A stretch of DNA of 64,000 nt from Bacteroidota bacterium (GTDB taxonomy: Bacteria > Bacteroidota > Bacteroidia > Chitinophagales > Chitinophagaceae). The position numbers were made by a program, and so were the translations under genes. The stretch covers positions 36,070 through 100,069 of the forward strand of contig CANGUG010000014.1 of assembly GCA_947457075.1 (NCBI GenBank), written 5' to 3'. Of the stretch, positions 17,574 to 27,999 are shown piece by piece. The first letter of the stretch is position 1. Each line of letters begins with the position of its first letter. The notes beneath the pieces are model-generated. The model saw only the letters and a list, made by a program, of their open reading frames with translations, did not search any database and had not been told where the DNA came from.

Positions 17574-20069
17574 ATGCAAAATAGAATTATGAAGTCAGGG
17601 GTATTTGTATTAATGCTCTTAAGTAGCACTTTTTTACTGCAGGCGCAAAATGTGCCAAGTCCAGCAAGTTTTTTAGGCTACACAGTGGGCACTAAATTTA
17701 CAAGACATCATCAAATCGTAGCTTATTTTAACACGATTGCACAAGCGAAACCAGATATGGTAAAAATAATGTCCTATGGAAAAACCAATGAAGGACGTGA
17801 TTTGCTTGTTGCTGCTATTGGTTTGCCAGAAAATATGGCAAAGTTAGAAGAAATCAGAAAACACAATAACGGATTAATTGATGGTTCCGTTACCGATTTA
17901 AATCAGCCTACAATTGTTTGGTTAAGTTATAATGTGCATGGAAATGAACCTTCCTCCTCTGAAGCAGCTTTGTTAACCTTATTTGCTTTAGTAGATCCAG
18001 CGAATACAAAAACAAAAGAGTGGTTAAAAAATACCATTGTGATGATTGATCCTTGTATTAATCCTGATGGTCGTGACCGCTATGTGAATTGGTATAATAA
18101 TGCTGTAGGGGTTAATTATAATGCGGACCCTAATGCCAGAGAACATATGGAACCTTGGCCTGCAGGAAGAAGCAATCACTATAATTTTGATTTAAATAGA
18201 GATTGGGCTTGGCAAACACAAACTGAAACAAAACAAAGAATTCCATTATACCAACAATGGTATCCACAAGTACATGTTGATTTTCATGAACAAGGGTATA
18301 ATCAACCTTATTATTTTGCACCGGCAGCCGAGCCATTGCATGATGTATTAACGCCATGGCAAAAAGATTTTCAAGTGCAAATAGGCAAGAACCATGCAAA
18401 ATATTTTGATCAAAATAATTGGTTGTTTTTTACTAAAGAAAGATTCGATTTATTGTATCCTTCCTATGGCGACACTTATCCAATGTACAATGGGGCAATT
18501 GGTATGACTTATGAGCAAGGAGGCATTGGTGCAGGCTTAGGGGTGCAAAATAAGGACGAGGATACATTAACCTTAGTAGCTAGAGCAACACATCATTTTA
18601 CAACTAGTTTATCTACCATTGAAATTAGTGCTGCGAACAAAGAAAATTTATTGAAAGAATTTAAAAAGTATTATGACAATAGCCGTTTAGGAACAGCATC
18701 CACTTATAAGACTTTTGTAATGACTGCTAAAAATGCCCATTCATTAGCCGCATTGGCTTCTTTATTAAAGAAAAATAATATCCAGTACGGAACAGTGAAC
18801 ACTGCTTTCAAGGGCTATGATTACAATACTAAAAAGGAAGGAAACTTTGTAAATGAAGGATATACCTTGGCTGTGAATGTAGCGCAGGCGCATGGTGTAT
18901 TGGCGCGTGTATTGTTAGAGCCAATTACACAAGTGAATGATTCCAATACTTATGATATCACTGCTTGGTCATTGCCTTATGTTTATGGCGTTCATGGTTA
19001 TGCGTCAAAAGAAGCATTAGCCATTACCCCTGGTTTTGATGTGAAATCAAACGCCTCGGCACCTGCACAATATGGTTACTTGATACCATATCATTCATTT
19101 GCTTCATCAAAAGTATTGGCCGCAATTTTGAATAAAAATATAAAAGTAAGGTATGCCGAAAAACCATTTACGGCTGGAGGTAAACAATATGAAGCAGGTA
19201 CATTAATTGTATTAAAAACAAGCAACGGCGATCATTGGGCTGCTGATACGAAAGCAATTTGCGATGCTGCCAATATTGAAGCCATTCCAGTTACGTCAGG
19301 TTGGGCGGAGAAAGGAGCTGACTTTGGCTCACCCGATGTGAAAACAATTACGCATGCGCCAAAAGTTGCTTTACTAACTGGTGAAAACGTTTCAGCATTA
19401 GCGGCCGGTGAAGTGTGGAGCTTTTTTGATCAACAATTACAATACCCAATTACGCAATTGAATTATTCCTTTTTAAATAGAATAGATATTTCAAAGTATG
19501 ATGTAATTATCATGCCTGAGGGAGGGTATAAGGATATCAATAGCAAGTATATGTCCGAAAAGTTACAAGCATTTGTCAAAAAAGGGGGTGTGTTAATTGC
19601 ATTTGAATCTGCTGCAGCACAATTAGCAAGTAATGCAGATTGGGGAGTGAAGCAAAAAGAATTACCTAAATCAGAAAAAGCCGACATCAATAAAGTAGCT
19701 AAGTATGGTGATGCGGTGACGGATTATTTGCGTAGTTCAATACCAGGGGCTATTTATAAAGTATATATGGATGATACGCATCCTATTGGATATGGTACCG
19801 GGGGTATTTACTATGATTTGAAACAAGACATGGTTACCTACGAAGCTTCCAATGATTATTGGAATGCAGGGGTGATTAAAAAAGACAGTTATGTGGCAGG
19901 CTTTGCCGGTGTTAAAGCTAAAGAGGCTTTACAGGAAGGCGTTGTGATTGGCGTGAAAGAAATGGGGAATGGTAAATTTATTTTCTTAGCAGATGATCCT
20001 ATTTTTAGAAATTTCTGGGAAAATGGAAAGCTTGTTTTATCGAATGCTGTTTTTTTTAATGGGAAATAA
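17574..20069 (+). CDS. Secreted M14 zinc carboxypeptidase-like protein
   Basis: An 831-residue exported protein with a signal peptide ending LLQAQ. The M14 zinc site starts with NVHGNEPSSSEAALL (His122, Glu125), followed by NPDGRDRYVNWYN and a further zinc-ligand region VHVDFHEQGYNQPYY. The C-terminal half is a glutamine-amidotransferase-like domain (DVIIMPEGGYKDI, then KKGGVLIAFES). This two-domain architecture is common among Bacteroidota M14 proteins. It may cleave peptides or amide bonds in the periplasm; the substrate is unknown. A PIG-L protein follows on the same strand after 43 bases. Confidence 0.9.
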   Translation: MQNRIMKSGVFVLMLLSSTFLLQAQNVPSPASFLGYTVGTKFTRHHQIVAYFNTIAQAKPDMVKIMSYGKTNEGRDLLVAAIGLPENMAKLEEIRKHNNGLIDGSVTDLNQPTIVWLSYNVHGNEPSSSEAALLTLFALVDPANTKTKEWLKNTIVMIDPCINPDGRDRYVNWYNNAVGVNYNADPNAREHMEPWPAGRSNHYNFDLNRDWAWQTQTETKQRIPLYQQWYPQVHVDFHEQGYNQPYYFAPAAEPLHDVLTPWQKDFQVQIGKNHAKYFDQNNWLFFTKERFDLLYPSYGDTYPMYNGAIGMTYEQGGIGAGLGVQNKDEDTLTLVARATHHFTTSLSTIEISAANKENLLKEFKKYYDNSRLGTASTYKTFVMTAKNAHSLAALASLLKKNNIQYGTVNTAFKGYDYNTKKEGNFVNEGYTLAVNVAQAHGVLARVLLEPITQVNDSNTYDITAWSLPYVYGVHGYASKEALAITPGFDVKSNASAPAQYGYLIPYHSFASSKVLAAILNKNIKVRYAEKPFTAGGKQYEAGTLIVLKTSNGDHWAADTKAICDAANIEAIPVTSGWAEKGADFGSPDVKTITHAPKVALLTGENVSALAAGEVWSFFDQQLQYPITQLNYSFLNRIDISKYDVIIMPEGGYKDINSKYMSEKLQAFVKKGGVLIAFESAAAQLASNADWGVKQKELPKSEKADINKVAKYGDAVTDYLRSSIPGAIYKVYMDDTHPIGYGTGGIYYDLKQDMVTYEASNDYWNAGVIKKDSYVAGFAGVKAKEALQEGVVIGVKEMGNGKFIFLADDPIFRNFWENGKLVLSNAVFFNGK

Positions 20070-20112
20070 GTAAAGAAAACTAATTGGGGCAATGTTAATT
20101 TATGGATAAGGT

Positions 20113-22470
20113 ATGAGAAATTGGAGTGTATTCATATTGGGAGGGTGCTTATTATTTGCAACTTCAATTTTGGGGCAAAATAATAGTGCAGCGCTTGCAG
20201 CTCAAATTAAAAGTTTGAAAACTGTAGGCAGTGTATTATATATCGCTGCGCACCCCGATGATGAAAACAATTCTTTTTTACCTTATTTAACCAAAGAGAG
20301 AAACTTTCGAACTGCCTATTTAAGTTTGACAAGAGGGGATGGCGGTCAAAATTTAATTGGGAAAGAACAAGGAATTGAATTGGGTTTAATACGCACACAG
20401 GAGTTGTTGGCTGCACGTAACATTGATGGTGCAGAACAATATTTTTCAAGGGCCTATGAATTTGGTTATTGTAAATCCTCGGAGGAAGCTTTACAAATAT
20501 GGGATCATGATCAAGTATTAAGTGATGCAGTATGGGTGATACGTAATTTTCAGCCAGATATTATCATTGCTAGGTTTCCACCGGATGCGAGGGCAGGCCA
20601 TGGTCATCATGCAGCTTCGGCAATTATTGCGAACGAAGCTTTTGTTGCGGCGGCTGATCCTACCAAATTCCCTTCACAATTTAAATACGGTGTTAAGCCT
20701 TGGCAAGCAAAACGTATATTATGGAACACTTTTAATTTTGGGTCGGTGAACACGACCAATGAAAATCAATTAAAATTAGAAGTAGGTGGATACAACCCAA
20801 TCATTGGGAAAAGCTATGGGGAGATAGGGGCTGAGGCCCGTACCATGCATAAAAGTCAGGGAGAGGGAAGGCCAAGACGAAGAGGTACAAGTTATGAATA
20901 CTTTGATTTAACCGGAGGTGAGCCTGCCAAAGGGGATATAATGGACGGGGTAAATACCAGTTGGGCAAGATTAGGCAACTTAAGTATAGAAAAAGCCATT
21001 GATTCCATTTATAATGCCTATGACATTATGCATCCTGAAAAGTCAGTACCTGCATTGGTTCAATTGTATGACCGCATTGAGCAAATTTCAACGACCAATA
21101 CAACATGGCGTGATTATAAATTAGGAGTACTTAAATCCATTATCAAAGATTGTGCAGGTATTTATTTTGAAGCAAGTACCCAGCAACAACAAATGGCGGC
21201 TGGTGATAAAGTAAATGTTCAATTATTGCTTAATCAACGGGCATCGGTTGCAACCCTTTTGACAAGGATTAAATTTCCTAATCAAGGCGACACCATTTTA
21301 AAAACCACCTTATTGCCGAATCAAAATTTTCAATTGGGCTTTTCATTGAAAGTGCCGGCAAATATGCCCATCACCCAACCGTATTGGTTAGTGAATCCAA
21401 AAACGGAAGGAATGTTTGTGGTGAATGACCAAGAATTAATAGGAAAAGCGGAGAATGATCCGGTGTTTCAAATGCAGCTTTCCTTGGAAATTGAAAAAAA
21501 GAATTTTCTTTTTTCATTGCCCGTTCAATATAAATATACCGATCCAACCAAGGGGGATGTATATCAACCCTTGGTTGTGGTGCCTGCTACCCAGGTAAAA
21601 TACGACAAGGAAGTGAGTTTAATAAAAGACAATCAACCAGTACAAGTGTCTTATCAAAGTTGGGAATTAAATAAGCCAGTTGTACAAAATAAGTTTATGG
21701 CAAAATCGGCCGCTGTTAAATTACCAACAGCTTCAGATGCGGTATTTACAAAAATAATTGCCTACGATCATATACCTACTATAAACTACTTCCCAAGTGC
21801 TACAACTAAAATTGTAGAAGTAGCGGTTAAAAATAATGCTTTCAATATTGGTTATATTGATGGGGCAGGAGACAAATTGCCAGAAGCTTTAGTGGAATTA
21901 GGCGCTAATGTTACTCATTTAACCGACGCTGACCTTAGTTTGGATAAGTTAAAAGGTTTCGACGCAATTGTCGTTGGCATTAGGGCGTACAATATGTATG
22001 AATTTTTAACTGATAAAAATGACATATTGAATGCCTTTGTTGAGCAAGGAGGTAATTTAGTGGTTCAGTATTTAAAAAGTAATCAAGTGGGTATAAAGCC
22101 AGTGAAAGTGGGCCCGTATAAATTTTCTGTAAACTCGGGTAAACGGGTAACACAGGAAAATGTACCTGTACTATTTTCTTTACCAAACCATGTGGTTTTA
22201 AATACCCCTAATAAAATTACAAACGCCGATTTTGACAATTGGACACAGGAGCGAAGTACTTATCAATCAGATAATTTTGATTCCCATTTTGAAGCACCAC
22301 TTACCATGAATGACAAAGGGGAAGCCCCAAGCAACGGTAGTTTATTAATTGCGCCTTTTGGGAAAGGGAATATGGTATATGTAAGTTTGGTCTTATTTAG
22401 GCAATTACCAGTGGGCAATCCAGGCGCCTATAAATTATTAGCTAACCTTATTTCATTGCCCAAGCATTAA
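20113..22470 (+). CDS. Secreted PIG-L family deacetylase with C-terminal accessory domains
   Basis: A 785-residue protein with an N-terminal signal peptide ending ATSILGQ. The PIG-L zinc deacetylase domain follows directly, with the metal motif AAHPDDENN near residue 47 and the later HGHHAASAI. The family removes acetyl groups from GlcNAc-type sugars. The C-terminal half contains NEW3-like and GATase-like stretches (GFDAIVVGIRAYN, FVEQGGNLVVQYL), resembling the preceding gene's C terminus. The two probably form one transcript. Confidence 0.88.
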   Translation: MRNWSVFILGGCLLFATSILGQNNSAALAAQIKSLKTVGSVLYIAAHPDDENNSFLPYLTKERNFRTAYLSLTRGDGGQNLIGKEQGIELGLIRTQELLAARNIDGAEQYFSRAYEFGYCKSSEEALQIWDHDQVLSDAVWVIRNFQPDIIIARFPPDARAGHGHHAASAIIANEAFVAAADPTKFPSQFKYGVKPWQAKRILWNTFNFGSVNTTNENQLKLEVGGYNPIIGKSYGEIGAEARTMHKSQGEGRPRRRGTSYEYFDLTGGEPAKGDIMDGVNTSWARLGNLSIEKAIDSIYNAYDIMHPEKSVPALVQLYDRIEQISTTNTTWRDYKLGVLKSIIKDCAGIYFEASTQQQQMAAGDKVNVQLLLNQRASVATLLTRIKFPNQGDTILKTTLLPNQNFQLGFSLKVPANMPITQPYWLVNPKTEGMFVVNDQELIGKAENDPVFQMQLSLEIEKKNFLFSLPVQYKYTDPTKGDVYQPLVVVPATQVKYDKEVSLIKDNQPVQVSYQSWELNKPVVQNKFMAKSAAVKLPTASDAVFTKIIAYDHIPTINYFPSATTKIVEVAVKNNAFNIGYIDGAGDKLPEALVELGANVTHLTDADLSLDKLKGFDAIVVGIRAYNMYEFLTDKNDILNAFVEQGGNLVVQYLKSNQVGIKPVKVGPYKFSVNSGKRVTQENVPVLFSLPNHVVLNTPNKITNADFDNWTQERSTYQSDNFDSHFEAPLTMNDKGEAPSNGSLLIAPFGKGNMVYVSLVLFRQLPVGNPGAYKLLANLISLPKH

Positions 22471-22472
22471 TT

Positions 22473-22613
22473 ATGAGAAGAATAATAAGTATCCTCCTAT
22501 TGGTTTTAATTGGATTGGGATTTGGATGGTTTTTAAAAAACGTTAAACTAGGACTTATTATTGGCATTGTCCTGGGCTTGTTGATGAGTGGGATTGCAAC
22601 AAAAAGTAAATAA
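22473..22613 (+). CDS. Small two-helix membrane protein
   Basis: A 46-residue open frame starting two bases after the PIG-L stop. It has two hydrophobic segments, residues 4-20 and 26-44, separated by a short KNVK loop, and a basic end. The tight spacing implies translational coupling with the deacetylase gene. It resembles no named family I can identify. It is too short for certainty, but the composition is clearly membrane-like rather than random. Confidence 0.6.
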   Translation: MRRIISILLLVLIGLGFGWFLKNVKLGLIIGIVLGLLMSGIATKSK

Positions 22614-22636
22614 GCTCCTTTTATATTTACAATGAT

Positions 22637-23965
22637 TTAGGCAATCCACTTCATTCTTTTGGCTATAAAATAAGCTACTAAACCAAGGCTAATCACTACC
22701 AGCCCACTTAACATCATTTTTGTGCCTGTTGAAAAAAAGATAGCACCCCAAATAAGGATGGCTAAAAAAAGTGGAATTGGGTATAGTGGCATTTTCCAAG
22801 GGAAAAATGAATTTCCTTTTCTTTTTACCAATAAAAGTAATCCAATAGCCTGTCCTATAAATTGAATTAAAATGCGCATGGCTAAAATACCATCAATTAC
22901 TTCCTTTAGTCTAAAAAGTAAACTAAATACAAATGCGATAGCACCTAATACCAATAAGGATCTATGTGGAAATTTAAGGGTAGGATGCACTTTGTCAAAA
23001 AAGGAAAAGAACGATTTGTTTTGTGCTGCTGCATAAGGGATACGGCTATATCCAAGGGTTGCAGAAAAAAGAGAGGCAAATGCCACCAATAAAATTAAAA
23101 CAGTAGCAATACCACCTGCAGTGGAGCCGAATAAGGTTTTGATATAATCGCTTACAACGTATTTGCTTGTAGATAAGGTACTAAAAGGAAGTACACTGGC
23201 TACACTAATATTCATGGCTAAATATAATATTGCAATACCCGTTATGGATATAAACATGCTTCTAGGAATATTTTTGCTAGGGTTTTTAATTTCACCCCCT
23301 AAATGACATACGTTATAATACCCTAAATAACTATAAACAGTTTTTACGCTTGCAAAACCCAAAGCAGCCACAAAGCCATGTTGCAAGGTGAATCCGTCAT
23401 TGATATGTTTAATGGGTGCTAAAAAATTACCATGGGCAATTCCACCTCCAATAATCCAAAGCATTGTACCTAAAACACCTACCCATAAAAAAACAGAAAT
23501 TTTACCAATCGATTCTATCTTACGATACAATAAAGCAATTACTAAAATAACGACGGATCCACTTACTGCTTTTTCTTCCCATACAGTAAAGTGAAAAAAG
23601 TAATTGGCATATTGTGAAAATCCAATGGCGGCAGATGCGATAACAAGAGGCGCTTGAATCATTGTTTGCCAAACAAAAAGAAAGCTCATTAAGGAGCCCC
23701 ATTTTTCACCATAACCTTCTTTTAAAAAGTGAAAGCTACCTCCAGCACGAGGTAGGGCGGCACCTAATTGACTCCAAACCATGGCGTCTAAATAGGAAAG
23801 CAAGGCACCTGCAATCCATGCGTATAAAAAATATGGGCCTGCCATAATTTGAGCAACCACGCTTAACACTACAAAAGGCCCAATACCTACCATGTCAATC
23901 ATATTAATGGCAGTTGCGTGTAAAAGACTTAATTTGCGGTCTAGATTTGGTTGTGGTTCACTCAT
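22637..23965 (-). CDS. APC superfamily amino-acid permease
   Basis: A 442-residue inner-membrane transporter with about twelve hydrophobic helices. The first helix carries INMIDMVGIGPFVVLS, the unwound substrate-binding pattern of APC permeases. PRAGGSFHFLKEGYGEKWG in helix 2-3 and GGEIKNPSKNIPRSM are also typical. It probably exchanges or imports amino acids; the substrate is not readable. It is convergent with the PIG-L gene pair and divergent from the GH13 gene, with 63 bases between the two starts. Confidence 0.88.
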   Translation of the reverse strand: MSEPQPNLDRKLSLLHATAINMIDMVGIGPFVVLSVVAQIMAGPYFLYAWIAGALLSYLDAMVWSQLGAALPRAGGSFHFLKEGYGEKWGSLMSFLFVWQTMIQAPLVIASAAIGFSQYANYFFHFTVWEEKAVSGSVVILVIALLYRKIESIGKISVFLWVGVLGTMLWIIGGGIAHGNFLAPIKHINDGFTLQHGFVAALGFASVKTVYSYLGYYNVCHLGGEIKNPSKNIPRSMFISITGIAILYLAMNISVASVLPFSTLSTSKYVVSDYIKTLFGSTAGGIATVLILLVAFASLFSATLGYSRIPYAAAQNKSFFSFFDKVHPTLKFPHRSLLVLGAIAFVFSLLFRLKEVIDGILAMRILIQFIGQAIGLLLLVKRKGNSFFPWKMPLYPIPLFLAILIWGAIFFSTGTKMMLSGLVVISLGLVAYFIAKRMKWIA

Positions 23966-24028
23966 AAAATTGTTCGATAAAAAGTATAGGACAAGATAAT
24001 AAAATTAGGGTAAATAAAAATAGCTAAA

Positions 24029-25291
24029 ATGGATGCGAATTTTAATACAGTCAACTGGGCAAAGGATGCTACTATTTATGAAGTAAATATTAGACAATAT
24101 ACACCTGAAGGCAGTTTTAAAGCATTTCAAACACATTTACCCAGACTCAAAGAAATGGGCGTACGCATTTTATGGTTAATGCCCATTACACCCATAAGCG
24201 AAAAAATTAAAAAAGGGTCTCTTGGAAGTTATTATGCCTGTAGCAGTTATACCAAAATTAATCCTGAGTTTGGCACAGCGCAGGACTTTGCTCATTTAGT
24301 GGAAGCAGCTCATGCATTGGAGTTAAAAGTAATTATTGATTGGGTTGCCAATCATACAGGTCGTGGACACGAATGGATGGAATTGCATCCTGAATGGTTT
24401 ACCAGAAACGATAAGGGCGAGTTTACCGAAAGGAATGGTTGGGAGGATGTAGTTGATTTGAATTATGGGAATGCCGATATGCGCAATGCCTTAATTGGGG
24501 CTATGCAATTTTGGGTAAGAGATTTTAAAATAGATGGGTTCAGATGTGATATGGCCCATTTAGTGCCTTTGGATTTTTGGATAGAAGCGCGTAAAGCAGT
24601 GGAATCAATCAAGCCATTGTATTGGTTAGCAGAATGTGAGGAAGTAAGTTATCATCGTGTTTTTGATACAAGCTATGCATGGGCTTTAATGCATGCTTCG
24701 GAAAAATTAGCAAAAGGGGAAGTGGGGATTCATGAAGTATATAATGTATTGCATACTTATTCCCAATATCCTGCAGGAGCCACTAAGCTTTTGTTTACAT
24801 CCAATCATGATGAAAATAGCTGGAATGGCACCGAATATGAAAAGTATGGTGCAGCAGCAAAAGCATGGGCCGTTTTTACACATACTTGGAAAGGGATTCC
24901 CTTAATTTATAGTGGACAGGAATTACCCAACCACAAAAGACTTCAATTTTTTGATAAGGATCAAATTGAATGGACTGAAAAACCCGCTTTGCATGATTTT
25001 TATACCACTTTAAATCAGCTTCGCAACACGCATACAGCCATAACCAGTGGTGACACATTTAATTTACCAGTTCAAACAGATGGGGTAATGGCTTATTTAA
25101 GGCAGGATGCAGCTTCAACAGTTTTTGTATTGTTGAACTTATCTAATAAGCATCATCGGGTGGAGATTGCCCATGAAAAACTAAATGGGTTATTCCAAAA
25201 TGTATTTTCTGGGTTGTCTTTTAGCTTTAACCATTCAGTTCCTTTTGAGCTGTTACCCGGGGATTATTTTGTATATGTGAAAAGCATATAA
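24029..25291 (+). CDS. GH13 alpha-amylase family protein
   Basis: A 420-residue glycoside hydrolase without a signal peptide, so probably cytoplasmic. The GH13 conserved regions are present: VIIDWVANHTG (region I), GFRCDMAHLVP with the nucleophile Asp (region II), YWLAECEE with the acid/base Glu (region III), and FTSNHDENSW with the transition-state Asp (region IV). A short C-terminal beta domain follows. The likely role is breakdown or rearrangement of alpha-glucans; subfamily specificity is not resolved. A hairpin terminator follows. Confidence 0.93.
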   Translation: MDANFNTVNWAKDATIYEVNIRQYTPEGSFKAFQTHLPRLKEMGVRILWLMPITPISEKIKKGSLGSYYACSSYTKINPEFGTAQDFAHLVEAAHALELKVIIDWVANHTGRGHEWMELHPEWFTRNDKGEFTERNGWEDVVDLNYGNADMRNALIGAMQFWVRDFKIDGFRCDMAHLVPLDFWIEARKAVESIKPLYWLAECEEVSYHRVFDTSYAWALMHASEKLAKGEVGIHEVYNVLHTYSQYPAGATKLLFTSNHDENSWNGTEYEKYGAAAKAWAVFTHTWKGIPLIYSGQELPNHKRLQFFDKDQIEWTEKPALHDFYTTLNQLRNTHTAITSGDTFNLPVQTDGVMAYLRQDAASTVFVLLNLSNKHHRVEIAHEKLNGLFQNVFSGLSFSFNHSVPFELLPGDYFVYVKSI

Positions 25292-25298
25292 AATGGTT

Positions 25299-25328
25299 CA
25301 CTAAGCCGCTTTTGCAAGCGACTTAGTG
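25299..25328. terminator. Bidirectional hairpin terminator at the edge of the accessory region
   Basis: CACTAAGCCGCTT (25299-25311), loop TTGC, AAGCGACTTAGTG (25316-25328), with one mismatch and then T-rich sequence. It sits between two converging genes and overlaps the last codons of the minus-strand gene, so it can serve both. Confidence 0.75.
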
Positions 25329-25915
25329 TTTTCAATTTCTAAAGGGTTATCCCAAACATGTTCGGTTAAATTATCGGTCCATTTTTTAAAGTTCACACTG
25401 GTTACACCATCGTAGTGGTTAATTTTAAGTTTACCAATATCATCCAAGTTGTCATCCTTAAATGTAAATAACTTTAACGCAGTAGGGGGTATGTTTTGTC
25501 TGGTACAAATAAACCAGTGCTTGTTCATTTTAGGGTACCTTTTTTCAATATCACTTGTCATTAAAGGGTCAACATACCATTCTTCATTTAACTGTAGTGT
25601 GTCAATTCTCCAAAAGTCATAGCTCGTCATGGTATCCATAACGGTTTTCACACTATCCCCAAAACTAAAATGGTCAATACAAAAGGGAAATATAAATTCC
25701 GGTTTTACTAATCCATTATGGGCAAAAACAGCCCAGTCTTTTTTGTAAATAAGTCCTTCCTTCCTTATTTTTTTTCTTAAACTAAAATCTCCAGGTATCG
25801 CTTTAAAGCTTCTTTGTACACTACGGTAACTAATATGCCAAACATATCGTTTTGGGTTAATTACTGTTGTTAGGTTCCAAGGGGTATTCCCTTTCAAAAT
25901 GGTAATTGGTTTCAT
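25301..25915 (-). CDS. Hypothetical protein, 204 residues
   Basis: Not recognised. It is soluble and rich in aromatic residues, especially Trp (TPWNLTTVINPKRYVWHISY, EHVWDNPLEIEN), with no membrane segment or signal peptide. It is the last of five minus-strand genes between 25.3 and 29.6 kb, all without clear family. Its stop lies within a terminator hairpin shared with the GH13 gene. The 111-base upstream gap holds GC-rich short words but no clear promoter match. Confidence 0.65.
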   Translation of the reverse strand: MKPITILKGNTPWNLTTVINPKRYVWHISYRSVQRSFKAIPGDFSLRKKIRKEGLIYKKDWAVFAHNGLVKPEFIFPFCIDHFSFGDSVKTVMDTMTSYDFWRIDTLQLNEEWYVDPLMTSDIEKRYPKMNKHWFICTRQNIPPTALKLFTFKDDNLDDIGKLKINHYDGVTSVNFKKWTDNLTEHVWDNPLEIENTKSLAKAA

Positions 25916-26026
25916 AACTATTAGTTTTAAAATTTAATAAATAGCCGATAGGCAGCATGTTAAATGCAGCAGCGACCGGCCAAAAGCTAGATGATTGAAT
26001 TGCTAATAGTTATTTACTTTACTTCA

Positions 26027-26671
26027 TTATGTTAGGTTTAGTTTTGAAATAAGTTCATTTGAATATTTTATGTTATAGCTAAGTGAATGCATGCCTTGTT
26101 CACTTAATTTTTTAAATATTTGTAAGTAATTGGTCCAGTGTTCACCCGGAGCTCTTTTTATATTTCCATTTCCTAATTTCCCTTCCTCAACGTTTAAGGT
26201 TTCATATATATTTGAGCCCGATAACATGGATCCACTAATTTTATACATATACCCGTTCTCTTTTTTTAATGATGAGTTCGTTTCCCATTCAGCCAATAAA
26301 CTACCCAAACTATATCTTAAAGTTCCATAGTATAAGCCCCCGGCATATAACCAGCGCAATCCCAATTTATAATAACCTTCTTGGTTCATTATCAGTTGTT
26401 TATTTACATAAAGAGTGTGAAAATTTCGAAATAAGATACCTGCATTTTCATTCATCTTATTTTGTTTTTCATTGATAAACCACCTTTCATATAACCCTGG
26501 TGTTATGTTTAAATGGTTATCAGTTTTAATAATCAACCCATTCGCCCTTAGCAATGCTTCAGGCATAAAGGTTTCAAATCCACTAGTATCCCTTAAGATT
26601 AAATGGGTTTGGTTGTTCATTTCAATACTACCAATTACTTTGGTGGCAATTGTTTCATAAGTGCTGGGCAT
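26027..26671 (-). CDS. Hypothetical protein, about 214 residues
   Basis: Not recognised. It is soluble, with KVIGSIEMNNQTHLILRDTSG near the N terminus, which could form a small beta-barrel, and a basic polar C terminus. The reading starting MPSTYETIATK at 26671 is preferred, because the frame's first ATG at 26758 adds 29 odd residues rich in Phe, His and Cys. The longer form cannot be excluded, since a good promoter lies upstream of both starts. Confidence 0.6.
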   Translation of the reverse strand: MPSTYETIATKVIGSIEMNNQTHLILRDTSGFETFMPEALLRANGLIIKTDNHLNITPGLYERWFINEKQNKMNENAGILFRNFHTLYVNKQLIMNQEGYYKLGLRWLYAGGLYYGTLRYSLGSLLAEWETNSSLKKENGYMYKISGSMLSGSNIYETLNVEEGKLGNGNIKRAPGEHWTNYLQIFKKLSEQGMHSLSYNIKYSNELISKLNLT

Positions 26672-26831
26672 AGGACAACATTTTAAATGTGCATTAAAAA
26701 TTGTTTGCCAAGAGAATAAATAAAAGTGGAGATTGCGCTTTAGTTTGGCATAGCCCACATCTTATTGTTTCCACCACCGTGTTCTCTCGAATCGGTTGGT
26801 TCAGCTTACACTGATCTTGATGTTTGAGTTG

Positions 26832-26862
26832 CAAAGATATTTTATGTAATTATTCTTTCCAA
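26832..26862 (-). promoter_or_regulatory. Bacteroidota-type promoter for the 214-residue orphan
   Basis: Read on the minus strand, TTG (26860-26862), 20 bases, then TATCTTTG (26839-26832), an exact TAnnTTTG match. The inferred start near 26825 leaves a leader of about 155 bases before the ATG at 26671, or about 67 before 26758. Confidence 0.6.
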
Positions 26863-26919
26863 CTTTTTTGATTAAAAAATTTGTTAAAGATCTTTCTATA
26901 AAATAAATATCAATTTAAT

Positions 26920-27999
26920 TTAGTTCAAGAAACCAATTTTCTTGGTATTGGTAGTTGTTCTAATATAGTCAGTATCAATATTATAAATATCGGCTAAACA
27001 CATGGGCTCGTTCACGATAATATCCTTGCCAATATGTTTTAATAATTTATTGCTCTCTTCAATAGTTAATTTATCAAATTTATGTTCAGCCACCAAACGA
27101 CCTTTTCTTAATAAGGCAGGATCAATGCGTTCTCTGTCCATATTAAACGTAGCAATGATTTGAATATTTAAACAGTCACCTAAAATGCCATCTGTTAAGT
27201 TAAGTATATTGGAAACACCAGCTGCAGAGCCATTGGTTTGACGATCTGATATTACACGTTCCGCATCTTCAATAATCAAAATACTATTTTTATGATTCAT
27301 CAAGAAAGGGATAATACTTGGGTCGGATAACATTTCAGCCATGGAGGGGGGGATAAATAATATTTCTTTTTCCTTTACCACACTGGTTAAGTATTTTAAA
27401 TAAGTGCTTTTCCCGGTACCTGGCTCACCCCAAAACGCAAAAAAACCTTTATCCTTATTGTTGTTTAAGCGATTAATTATTATTTCGTGGGTTTGCGCAA
27501 ATTTATTACCATAGTTTAATGCTAAGTTCATAGGCGGTGTGTCAAAAAAGTAGGCCTCCGTATCCAACCCATTTCTATCGCTTTTAACCAACGAAATATT
27601 TGACTTTTTTTCCTCAAGAAAATATTTGTCCAAGCAATTCCATTCAAATTGGGATTGAATGCTCCCTAATTTTACATTATAAAAGAATACCAAATTGGTA
27701 AACGGCTCGGATCCCTCGTCCTTAATTCTATTTTCAAAAGTGATAATCATTTGTTTGTCCTTGTTGACAAACATTGTTTTTTCAGCTGTATTGTATCTTT
27801 TAGTAGTGATATTAATTTGTACCTCGTGTACAAAACCCAATTTCGCGAATTGGGTTACTATCATTGGTGAAAAGTCTTTATCATGTTCAAATTTTGAAGG
27901 CAACTGATCAAATTGTGTAATATAATACTGTTCCACTGGGATTTCATCCTCGTAACATTGTTGAAAAATAGAGTAGGAGGTTGGTAAATTTGTTTTCAT
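26920..27999 (-). CDS. AAA+ ATPase
   Basis: A 359-residue protein. Residues 1-150 are a domain I do not recognise. The AAA domain follows: Walker A GEPGTGKS (191-198), Walker B SILIIEDAE (239-247), a region NILNLTDGILGD like that of BCS1/phage-type AAA proteins, sensor-1 asparagine in IIATFNMDR, and the arginine-finger stretch PALLRKGRL. The family remodels protein or nucleoprotein complexes; the substrate is unknown. It sits in a minus-strand group with four orphan genes. Its leader contains a small GCCTAT/ATAGGC hairpin at 28020-28038. Confidence 0.85.
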   Translation of the reverse strand: MKTNLPTSYSIFQQCYEDEIPVEQYYITQFDQLPSKFEHDKDFSPMIVTQFAKLGFVHEVQINITTKRYNTAEKTMFVNKDKQMIITFENRIKDEGSEPFTNLVFFYNVKLGSIQSQFEWNCLDKYFLEEKKSNISLVKSDRNGLDTEAYFFDTPPMNLALNYGNKFAQTHEIIINRLNNNKDKGFFAFWGEPGTGKSTYLKYLTSVVKEKEILFIPPSMAEMLSDPSIIPFLMNHKNSILIIEDAERVISDRQTNGSAAGVSNILNLTDGILGDCLNIQIIATFNMDRERIDPALLRKGRLVAEHKFDKLTIEESNKLLKHIGKDIIVNEPMCLADIYNIDTDYIRTTTNTKKIGFLN